NCBI GenBank assembly: GCA_037445185.1
Contig: JBBIKZ010000065.1
Span: 1 to 13,561, forward strand
DNA: 13,561 nucleotides
Reading direction: 5' to 3'
Source of the DNA: JANWZL01 sp037445185
GTDB taxonomy: Bacteria > Pseudomonadota > Gammaproteobacteria > Burkholderiales > Thiobacillaceae
Of the stretch, positions 1-5,611 are shown piece by piece. How positions within the stretch are numbered: position 1 is the first letter of the stretch; each line of letters begins with the position of its first letter. A model generated the notes under the pieces. That model ran no database searches, was not told the DNA's origin, and was given only the letters and a program-made list of their open reading frames with translations. The position numbers and the translations under genes are program-made.

Positions 1-348
1 TCCACCATGCGCCGAATCGTTCGCAACCTGCTCAAGGAGCTGGGCTTCACCAACGTGGACGAGGCCGAGGATGGCGTGGCGGCGCTACAGAAACTCAAAA
101 ACGGGCATTACCAGTTTGTCATCACCGACTGGAACTTGCCCAACATGACCGGCATCGAGCTGCTCAAGTCGATACGCGCCGACGCCGAACTGAAGTCCCT
201 GCCGGTGCTGATGATCACCGCCGAAGCGAAGAAGGAGAACATCATCGAGGCCGCCCAGAGCGGTGCGTCAGGCTACATCGTCAAGCCCTTCACCGCTGCC
301 GTCCTGGAGGAGAAGCTCAACAAAATCTTCGACAAATTTGGGATGTAG
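1..348 (+). CDS. cheY: Chemotaxis response regulator CheY (5' end outside window)
   Basis: Single-domain receiver protein that, when phosphorylated by CheA, binds the flagellar switch protein FliM and changes motor rotation. The reading frame is open from base 1 (Ser-Thr-Met-Arg-Arg). Compared with the roughly 129-residue enterobacterial CheY, about the first 14 residues, including the acidic pocket Asp pair, lie left of the window; the ATG at position 7 is therefore internal. Visible family marks are the phospho-acceptor Asp in VITDWNLPNM, the conserved Thr in MITAEAKKENI, the Lys in IVKPF, and the C-terminal LNKIFDKFGM, all almost identical to Escherichia coli CheY. The stop is TAG, which matters for judging the amber codon in cheA. 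cheZ follows after about 100 bases. The identification is very secure. Confidence 0.97.
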   Translation, partial: STMRRIVRNLLKELGFTNVDEAEDGVAALQKLKNGHYQFVITDWNLPNMTGIELLKSIRADAELKSLPVLMITAEAKKENIIEAAQSGASGYIVKPFTAAVLEEKLNKIFDKFGM

Positions 349-367
349 TGGCTCTGCACGTTGGTTG

Positions 368-398
368 GTCCTCAAAAACATCCGTCGAAGTTTAGGAC
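368..398 (+). other. Imperfect stem-loop between cheY and cheZ
   Basis: Arms GTCCT (368-372) and AGGAC (394-398) pair, and AAAC (376-379) pairs with GTTT (390-393) above a three-base bulge. There is no T-tract after it, so it is not an intrinsic terminator. It could be an mRNA processing or stability element between cheY and cheZ, or chance. Confidence 0.25.
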
Positions 399-449
399 GC
401 CGCCCCGCCAGCCGCCCCATCATGCCCGCCACCTGAACTGGAGTGACAC

Positions 450-1235
450 ATGAACGGTGATTCACCGGAACTCGAAGCCTTGTTCGACAGTATCGCCTAT
501 CGCGATCCTCCGCCGGCTGCACACAAGCAGAAGGCGGATGCTGACACGCCAGAACTGGAGGCCCTGTTCGACAGCATCTCCGCGGCCGTCAGTCATGAGG
601 GTGCCGCCAGGGAAGGCGAGTCCGGGATCTGCCCGGAGCATGTGCACGCCAAGCTCGGCCAGATGACCCGCAGCCTGCACAACCTCCTGCGCGAACTGGG
701 GCTCGACTGTGCCTTACGGAAGGTCGCGAAGGAGATCCCGGACAACCGCGAGCGGCTCAATTACATCGCGGCCATGACCGCCCAGGCCGCCGAACGCACC
801 CTCAACGCCGCGGAGAACGCGCAGCCCATCCAGCAGAGCCTGGGCGAGACCGCCAAGACGCTGGCGGCCCAGTGGGATCGGCTGTTCGACAAGCAGCTGG
901 GCGTGAACGAGTTCAAGTCGCTGGTGCAGGACACGCACAACTACCTCAAGCTGGTGCCCAGCCAGACCGAGGCGACCAATGCCCAGTTGATGGAAATCAT
1001 CATGGCCCAAGACTTCCAGGACCTCACCGGGCAGGTCATCAAGAAGGTCCTGGAAGCCGCCCAGAACCTGGAAAAGGAGCTGCTCGCCCTGCTCCTGGAG
1101 ACCACGCCGGAGGTGAAGCGTCAAGCGGTGCGTCCCGATCTGCTCGAGGGGCCGGTGATCAACGCCGCCGGTCGCGAAGACGTGGCCACCAACCAGGAAC
1201 AGGTCGATGAACTGCTGGAGAGCTTGGGATTTTAA
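450..1235 (+). CDS. cheZ: CheY-P phosphatase CheZ
   Basis: Dephosphorylates CheY-P and so terminates the chemotaxis signal. The 261-residue protein starts at an ATG preceded by GGAG (440-443) with a 6-base spacer. The central region (about residues 70-215) is the long helical hairpin of the family. It contains AQDFQDLTGQVIKKV, which carries the catalytic Gln in the DLTGQ context, and the upstream AAERTLNAAENAQP segment. The last eleven residues, QVDELLESLGF, are the classic C-terminal CheY-P-binding peptide. The N-terminal 45 residues are unusual: SPELEALFDSI (residues 5-15) recurs as TPELEALFDSI (33-43). Each copy matches the C-terminal peptide conservatively, position by position. cheZ lies between cheY and cheA, the order common in polar-flagellated proteobacteria. 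The stop is TAA. Confidence 0.96.
   Translation: MNGDSPELEALFDSIAYRDPPPAAHKQKADADTPELEALFDSISAAVSHEGAAREGESGICPEHVHAKLGQMTRSLHNLLRELGLDCALRKVAKEIPDNRERLNYIAAMTAQAAERTLNAAENAQPIQQSLGETAKTLAAQWDRLFDKQLGVNEFKSLVQDTHNYLKLVPSQTEATNAQLMEIIMAQDFQDLTGQVIKKVLEAAQNLEKELLALLLETTPEVKRQAVRPDLLEGPVINAAGREDVATNQEQVDELLESLGF
462..578 (+). repeat. Duplicated ELEALFDSI motif in the CheZ N-terminus
   Basis: Two 33-base units, 462-494 and 546-578, start 84 bases (28 codons) apart and encode SPELEALFDSI and TPELEALFDSI. They differ mostly at third codon positions, so the duplication is old enough to have drifted while the peptide stayed constrained. The motif resembles acidic-hydrophobic CheY docking peptides (CheZ C-terminus, FliM N-terminus). 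It also resembles the acidic-aromatic-Ala-Leu-Leu motif that I recall in the linker of pseudomonad CheA. Confidence 0.85.
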
Positions 1236-1270
1236 CCGTGAGGCGTCGGGCGTGAGCCGCGTGGCGGCAT

Positions 1271-1298
1271 GGGGCGAGAACGGTCTGCGCCTCGCCCC
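1271..1298 (+). other. Perfect 8-bp stem-loop in the cheZ-cheA gap
   Basis: GGGGCGAG (1271-1278) and CTCGCCCC (1291-1298) are exact inverted repeats around a 12-base loop. They are followed by a pyrimidine-rich run to about 1323 and then the cheA ribosome site. With no T-tract it is not a canonical terminator. It may be a processing or attenuation hairpin, or the remnant of a dispersed repeat; the run of C/T with CCCTCTCCCC is typical of such repeats in GC-rich genomes. Confidence 0.4.
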
Positions 1299-1336
1299 TC
1301 ATCCCTCTCCCCTCACCCTCTCTGAAGGAGCACAAC

Positions 1337-1957
1337 ATGAGTGACTTCGCCGGGATGGAAGAATTGCTGAAGGATTTCCTCATGGAAGCCGGAGAACTGC
1401 TCGGCCAGGTGGACAACAAGCTGGTCGAGCTGGAGAAGCGGCCCGACGACAAGGCGTTGCTCAACGACATCTTCCGCGGCTTTCACACCATCAAGGGCGG
1501 GGCGGGCTTCCTCAACGTCGACAACATGGTCACCCTCTGCCACCGCACGGAAAACCTGTTCGACAAGCTGCGCAACAGCGAGATCACCCTGACACCGGAG
1601 CTGATGGACATCATCATGGCCGCCACGGCGACGGTGCGGGACATGTTCGACAGTCTCGCCCAGAGTGTGCAGCCCACTGCCGCCGATCCCGCTCTGCTGG
1701 CCAAGCTGGATGCCGCACTGGCCGGCAAGCTGCCCCCATCGACGTCGGCGAGTCCGGCCGCTACACCCGTTCCCGGCACGGCAGCGAGGGACAGCGCGCC
1801 TGTGCAAAATACGCAGCACCCCGGCATCGCCGACATCAACTGGGACGTGCTGCATGCCGCACTGACCGGAGCAGCCATCCCGACGCCGGAGGCTGCCCCT
1901 GCCAGCCCCCCGCGCACGGCCCCCGTGACGCCGGTCCCTGCGGCCCAGGAAGCCTAG
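1337..1957 (+). CDS. cheA: CheA N-terminal fragment: Hpt (P1) domain plus linker
   Basis: The first part of the broken cheA would make a 206-residue protein. Residues 1-110 are the P1/Hpt four-helix bundle, with the phospho-accepting His50 in FRGFHTIKGGAGFL and a following CHRTENLFDKLR helix. Residues 111-206 are an Ala/Pro/Thr-rich linker with no recognisable P2 (CheY/CheB-binding) domain. One island, ADINWDVLHAAL (165-176), stands out in the linker. It resembles short acidic-hydrophobic motifs that I recall in the linker of Pseudomonas and Vibrio CheA, where P2 is replaced by a polar-localisation segment; that link is from memory. On its own this product could still be phosphorylated in trans by a kinase core. 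Confidence 0.75.
   Translation: MSDFAGMEELLKDFLMEAGELLGQVDNKLVELEKRPDDKALLNDIFRGFHTIKGGAGFLNVDNMVTLCHRTENLFDKLRNSEITLTPELMDIIMAATATVRDMFDSLAQSVQPTAADPALLAKLDAALAGKLPPSTSASPAATPVPGTAARDSAPVQNTQHPGIADINWDVLHAALTGAAIPTPEAAPASPPRTAPVTPVPAAQEA
1955..1957 (+). other. Premature amber codon in cheA
   Basis: TAG sits between GCC and GCC codons in the Ala/Pro linker, in the same frame as the open frames on both sides. An AAGGAG directly after it (1961-1966) looks like a ribosome site. However, no ATG, GTG or TTG lies in frame at a usable distance, so it does not rescue translation. Confidence 0.9.
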
Positions 1958-2194
1958 GCCAAGGAGTCTCTAGCGTCCTCAGGCCAGGATCTGCCCGCAC
2001 CCAGCCGCGCCGGTGGCAACGTCGGGCCACAGCAGAGCCTGCAGAAGGAGACGACCATCCGGGTCGACACCGCGCGACTGGATCAGGTACTGAACCTGTC
2101 CGGCGAGATCGGTCTGACCAAGAACCGGATCGCCAACCTCAGGAGTCAGATCCTGCATGGCAGAATCGACGCGGAGACCCTCAAAGCCCTGGAC

Positions 2195-3247
2195 TTGGCT
2201 GTCAATCAGCTCGTTCTACTGGTGTCCGACCTGCAGAACGCGGTGATGAAGACACGCATGCAGCCCATCGGCCGTCTGTTCCAGAAATACCCGCGCCTCG
2301 CCCGCGACCTCGCACGCCAGCTCGGCAAGGACGTGGAGCTGGTGCTCTCGGGCGAGGAGACGGAACTCGACAAGACCATGATCGAGGACCTCAACGATCC
2401 CCTCGTCCACCTGGTGCGCAACGCCGTCGATCATGGCATCGAGTCGCCCGAGGACCGGATCGCCGCCAACAAGCCGCCCAAGGCCCTGGTCACGCTGTCG
2501 GCAAGCCAGGTCGGCGACCACGTCTTCATCGAGATCGCCGATGACGGCAGAGGCATGCGCCCCGACATCATTCGTCAGAAGGCCGTGGAAAAGGGTGTCA
2601 TCGACGCGGAGACGGCCAACGGTCTGGATGACCGTCAGGCCCTGCACCTGATCTTCCTGCCGGGCTTTTCCACCAAGGACGAAATCTCCAGCGTCTCTGG
2701 CCGCTGGGTGGGCATGGACGTGGTGAAGACCAACATCACCAAGTTGAACGGCAAGATCGACGTGCTCTCGGTGCCCGGCCAAGGGACCACCTTCACCATC
2801 TCCCTGCCGCTGACGCTAGCCATCTTGCCGGTGCTGGTGGTACGGCTGAACAATCAATCCTTCGCCGTTCCCCTGTCGCTGGTGCGGGAGATCATCCCCA
2901 TAAAGCCCGACGACCTGCAGCGTGTCTCCGGCCGTGCCACCATGGTGGTGCGCGACGAGGTCCTGCCGGTCAGGAGTCTGGCCCGGATGATAGGCTGGGA
3001 GGCGCGCCAGCCACCCGCCTACGGTGTGCTCATGCACGCCGCCGAATCCACCTTCATCCTGGCGGTGGACGGTTTCGTCGGCCGCGACGACGTGGTGATC
3101 AAGCCCCTGGCCGACATCAAACCCAAGGGCATCGCCGGTGCGACGCTGTCCGGCGATGGCTCCATCGTGCTGGTGCTGGACATGGAAGAACTACTGCGCA
3201 ACGCCCCCGCCGACACCCCCGGCAGTCTGTTCGCCCGTGCGGCCTGA
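2195..3247 (+). CDS. cheA: CheA C-terminal fragment: rest of P3, P4 kinase, P5 CheW-like
   Basis: Downstream part of cheA; the only conventional in-frame start after the amber codon is a TTG at 2195 (350 residues). Homologous coding sequence actually runs back to about 2050, with TTIRVDTARLDQVLNLSGEI, so this start would cut the P3 dimerisation hairpin in half. Seen here are P3 helix 2 with KTRMQPIGRLFQKYPRLARD, then the P4 ATPase with N box HLVRNAVDHGIE, G1 box DDGRGM and F box FLPGFSTKDEISSVSG. The G2 box reads GRWVGMDVV instead of GRGVGMDVV. The P5 regulatory domain (from about codon 496 of the full gene) couples to CheW and receptors and ends in LVLDMEELLRNA. No ribosome site is visible at the TTG. 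The EAL-HDOD gene starts 18 bases after the stop. Confidence 0.7.
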   Translation: MAVNQLVLLVSDLQNAVMKTRMQPIGRLFQKYPRLARDLARQLGKDVELVLSGEETELDKTMIEDLNDPLVHLVRNAVDHGIESPEDRIAANKPPKALVTLSASQVGDHVFIEIADDGRGMRPDIIRQKAVEKGVIDAETANGLDDRQALHLIFLPGFSTKDEISSVSGRWVGMDVVKTNITKLNGKIDVLSVPGQGTTFTISLPLTLAILPVLVVRLNNQSFAVPLSLVREIIPIKPDDLQRVSGRATMVVRDEVLPVRSLARMIGWEARQPPAYGVLMHAAESTFILAVDGFVGRDDVVIKPLADIKPKGIAGATLSGDGSIVLVLDMEELLRNAPADTPGSLFARAA

Positions 3248-3265
3248 CCCCAACCGACCCCGACC

Positions 3266-4483
3266 ATGGCCTTGAACGCTCACCTCGCCCGCCAGCCCAT
3301 CGTCGACGGCCATCACCGACTGGTCACCTACGAGCTGCTCTTCCGCGATGTCCCCCATGCGGCAGCCGCCCGCATCGAGGACACGGTTGCGGCGGGGATA
3401 GGTGTCATCTGCAACACCCTGTGCAACATGGGCATGGACTGGCTGCTCAAGGGCAAGCTGGCCTTCATCAACATGGACACCCAGATGCTCATGAGCGATT
3501 TCTCCACCCTGCTGCCACCGGACAAGGTGGTGCTGGAGGTGCTGGAGACGGTCGAGGTCACGCCGGAACTCGTGGATCGGCTCAAATCCCTCAAGCAGGC
3601 CGGTTTCCGTATCGCCCTGGACGACTATGTCTATACGCCGGAGCGGGTAGATCTGCTGCCGCTGGCCGACTACGTCAAGCTCGACGTGCTCGCCAACACC
3701 GGCGACAGCTTCGTCACCACGGTCAAGGCCGCCCGCAAGCTCGGCATCGAGCTGCTGGCCGAGAAGGTGGAAAAGCGGGAACAATTCGAACAGTACAAAA
3801 AACTGGGCTTCGAATACTTCCAGGGTTATTACTTCGCCCGCCCGGATAATGTCTCCGTCAAGGCGTTCAACCCTACCCAGGCAACGGTCATCCAGCTCAT
3901 CGAGCAGGTAAGACAGGAGGCGGACGTCAAACAGATCGAGGAAGGCTTCAAACGCGACGTGGCGCTGACCTTCAAGCTGCTGCGCTATATCAACTCCGCC
4001 GCCTTCGGCCTCACCTGCGAGATCCAGTCCATCCGCCATGCGGTCAGCATCCTGGGCTACCAACCGCTCACCAAGTGGCTGACCCTGCTGCTGGCCACCG
4101 CGAGCCCCTCACCCATGGCCCCCGTCCTCTCCCGCACCGCCGTGACGCGTGGACGCCTGTGCGAGCTCCTGGGGGCGTATCACCTGTCGAAAAGCGAACA
4201 GGACAACCTGTTCATCACCGGCGTCTTCTCGATGCTTGACGCCCTGCTGGAAACCCCGATGGAACAAGTGCTCGAACGGCTCACCATAGCGGAGAGCGTG
4301 GCCGACGCCCTGCTCTCGCGCACCGGGATCTACGGCCCCATCCTGTCCCTGGCGGAGGCCTGCGAGAGCGGCGAGGCCAAACGCATCGCCAGCCTGGCCG
4401 AGTCCCTCTTCCTGTCGCCCGAGCAGGTGAACGAGGCCCACCTCAAGGCCCTCGCCTGGGTGGAGCAGATCGGACTGGAATGA
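3266..4483 (+). CDS. EAL-HDOD cyclic-di-GMP family signalling protein
   Basis: Cytoplasmic two-domain protein of 405 residues. Residues 5-195 are an EAL-type phosphodiesterase fold and about 200-400 an HDOD domain (VALTFKLLRYINSAAFGL, IRHAVSILGYQPLTKWL). The EAL signature is degenerate as ELLFR. Even so, the metal and catalytic positions seem to survive: Glu23, Asn69, Glu91, Asp119-Asp120, Lys138, Glu166 and Gln186. The loop after the Asp pair (DDYVYTPE) lacks the usual FGTG. The architecture matches the CdgJ/YuxH group; Vibrio cholerae CdgJ affects motility. The gene starts 18 bases after cheA, with no clear ribosome site before its ATG, and probably depends on read-through or coupling from cheA. 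It occupies the position where cheB often sits. Whether it hydrolyses or only binds c-di-GMP cannot be told from sequence. Confidence 0.92.
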   Translation: MALNAHLARQPIVDGHHRLVTYELLFRDVPHAAAARIEDTVAAGIGVICNTLCNMGMDWLLKGKLAFINMDTQMLMSDFSTLLPPDKVVLEVLETVEVTPELVDRLKSLKQAGFRIALDDYVYTPERVDLLPLADYVKLDVLANTGDSFVTTVKAARKLGIELLAEKVEKREQFEQYKKLGFEYFQGYYFARPDNVSVKAFNPTQATVIQLIEQVRQEADVKQIEEGFKRDVALTFKLLRYINSAAFGLTCEIQSIRHAVSILGYQPLTKWLTLLLATASPSPMAPVLSRTAVTRGRLCELLGAYHLSKSEQDNLFITGVFSMLDALLETPMEQVLERLTIAESVADALLSRTGIYGPILSLAEACESGEAKRIASLAESLFLSPEQVNEAHLKALAWVEQIGLE

Positions 4484-4505
4484 GCGCCGGGGAAGAGCCG
4501 GGCAC

Positions 4506-4530
4506 AAAAAAAGGCGTCCTCGCGGACGCC
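4506..4530 (-). terminator. Intrinsic terminator of the repeat-protein gene
   Basis: Arms GGCGTCC (4513-4519) and GGACGCC (4524-4530) enclose a 4-base loop. Read leftward, the 7-bp GC-rich stem is followed by seven T residues (4512-4506). It lies 25 bases beyond the stop of the minus-strand gene. Read rightward, the same hairpin lacks a T-tract, so it would stop the che transcripts less well. Confidence 0.88.
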
Positions 4531-4555
4531 TCCATCGTGTGCGGCGATCGCCAGC

Positions 4556-5455
4556 TTATTTCTGAGCGGGCGCGGCCGGCTGCTGAGCGGGGACCTGCCA
4601 GATCTGCGCCCAGGACGCCGGGTCGAAGGGGTTGAAGATGTAGGGTTGGGCCGGGGCGGCGGGGGCAGCGGCCGAGGGCGCGGCCGGCACAGACGGTGCG
4701 GTCGTGCCGGGTACGGTCCACATCTTCGCCCAGACGTTGGGGTCGAAGGGGTTGAACACTTGCGGCTGGCTGCCCGCCGGCGCGGCAGGTGCCGCATAGG
4801 TCGGCGTCTGGGTGGTGGTGGGGGTCAGGAAGCCCTTCCACAGGTCGCCGTAAGAGGCCGGGTTCATCATGGCGCCCAGCCAGCCCATGTACACGTTCGG
4901 ATTGATGGGGGTGACCATGGCCTGCAGCCACCGTGGATCGAGCGGGGCCATCATCCACTTCATGTACACGGCCGGGTTGAGGCCCTGCAGCATGAGGCCC
5001 CAAACCTTCGGGTCCATGGGGGCCAAGGCCCAGCGCATCATCTTGCCCGGATCGGTGAGCTGGGTGAGCAGCGCGGTGTAGAAGTTGGGGTCCATGGAGG
5101 CCGTCAGCCAGCGCATGTAGATGTTGGGATCCGTCATGAGCGGCATCCAGGCGCTGAAGGCGGCCGGGTTCATCATGGTGTTCAACATGTAGCCCCACAT
5201 GGCGGGATCCAGCGACTGCATGCCCAGGGCGGTGTAGAAACTGGGTTCCAGGGCGGCGCTGAACCAGGGCACGAAGGCCTTCGGGTCCCTGAGCATCATG
5301 GGGTTGCGCGTGAAGTCCCACATGGTGGCGGCCCATTGCTCCGGCGTCTGGGGCATATTGGCCGTCGGGGCGGCTTGCTGCTGGGCGGTCGCGCTCAGGG
5401 GGGCGGCGACGGCCGCGGACAGGGCGAGGGAGAGGGTCAGGGTCTTGAGTTTCAT
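4556..5455 (-). CDS. Secreted Asp/Asn-Pro repeat protein, function unknown
   Basis: The 299-residue product begins with a typical Sec signal peptide (KLK, a hydrophobic stretch to about residue 22, cleavage near ATA-QQQ), so it is exported to the periplasm or beyond. ATG 5455 has GGAGG 6 bases upstream. Residues 57-210 are twelve tandem units of 12-13 residues, each opening with DP, NP or EP. The rough consensus is [DN]P-x-x-[YFW]-x-x-[WLM]-[LM] with a Met/Leu end. The openings fall at residues 57, 70, 83, 96, 109, 122, 135, 148, 160, 173, 185 and 198. An Ala/Pro/Thr-rich tail follows with two copies of NPFDP-x-x-W (235 and 275). Cysteine is absent and Trp/Met are abundant. It has its own promoter region and terminator, so it is a single-gene unit. 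I do not recognise the family; a structural, granule-associated or surface-layer role is only a guess. Confidence 0.85.
   Translation of the reverse strand: MKLKTLTLSLALSAAVAAPLSATAQQQAAPTANMPQTPEQWAATMWDFTRNPMMLRDPKAFVPWFSAALEPSFYTALGMQSLDPAMWGYMLNTMMNPAAFSAWMPLMTDPNIYMRWLTASMDPNFYTALLTQLTDPGKMMRWALAPMDPKVWGLMLQGLNPAVYMKWMMAPLDPRWLQAMVTPINPNVYMGWLGAMMNPASYGDLWKGFLTPTTTQTPTYAAPAAPAGSQPQVFNPFDPNVWAKMWTVPGTTAPSVPAAPSAAAPAAPAQPYIFNPFDPASWAQIWQVPAQQPAAPAQK
4602..4756 (-). repeat. Direct repeat encoding the two NPFDP segments
   Basis: Segments 4602-4636 and 4722-4756 are near-copies 120 bases (40 codons) apart, with an identical 16-base core GGTCGAAGGGGTTGAA at 4621 and 4741. They encode FNPFDPASWAQIW and FNPFDPNVWAKMW, separated by an Ala/Pro-rich spacer. 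This indicates a tandem duplication at the 3' end of the gene. Confidence 0.85.
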
Positions 5456-5489
5456 GTGCTGCCTCCGTCAGGTGTGGTTTCGGGTCAGG

Positions 5490-5530
5490 ACTGTATAAAT
5501 GTATCATTGCATGCGGATATTACATTAGTA
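5490..5530 (-). promoter_or_regulatory. AT-rich upstream region with dyad, probable promoter or operator
   Basis: This is the only clearly AT-rich stretch in the window, 35 bases upstream of the repeat-protein start. Inverted arms AATGTA (5498-5503) and TACATT (5521-5526) are centred almost exactly on the palindrome GCATGC (5509-5514). On the minus strand TATACA (5497-5492) could be a -10 element, but no convincing -35 accompanies it. I take it as the promoter region, possibly with an operator; no regulator can be named. Confidence 0.4.
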
Positions 5531-5611
5531 CCCCCCGCTCGCTGGTGCCGGTGGCTCGGCCCTGTTGCACAGATCAGACGTCATGGTCCGGTTGACCGAT
5601 TTTCCGTCCCC

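Larger units (their letters stand above)
1337..3247 (+). pseudogene. cheA: cheA histidine kinase, interrupted by an in-frame amber codon
   Basis: CheA autophosphorylates under receptor control and passes phosphate to CheY and CheB. The frame from ATG 1337 (AAGGAG at 1325-1330, 6-base spacer) to TGA 3247 is continuous except for TAG at 1955-1957 (codon 207). It would give a 636-codon protein with order P1, linker, P3, P4, P5. The sequence on both sides of the TAG is normal CheA in one frame, so a single base change (CAG to TAG fits) is the simplest cause. No ATG, GTG or TTG lies in frame between the TAG and the TTG at 2195, so a restart would lose the first P3 helix. TAG ends cheY, nfi and the DHOD-like gene here, which argues against recoded TAG. 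Codon 457 is Trp where the G2 box normally has Gly. Either the gene is decaying or the sequence carries errors. Confidence 0.8.

Noticed and set aside
1955..1957. TAG read as a sense codon through stop-codon reassignment
   Set aside because: TAG terminates cheY, nfi and the DHOD-like gene in this window at the expected protein ends.
1961..1966. AAGGAG after the amber codon as a ribosome site for a separate CheA kinase fragment
   Set aside because: No ATG, GTG or TTG occurs in frame at a workable distance; the first is TTG 2195, more than 220 bases on and inside P3.
4543..4552. GGCGATCGCC palindrome resembling the cyanobacterial HIP1 repeat
   Set aside because: It occurs once here, the gene content is proteobacterial, and it overlies no other signal.
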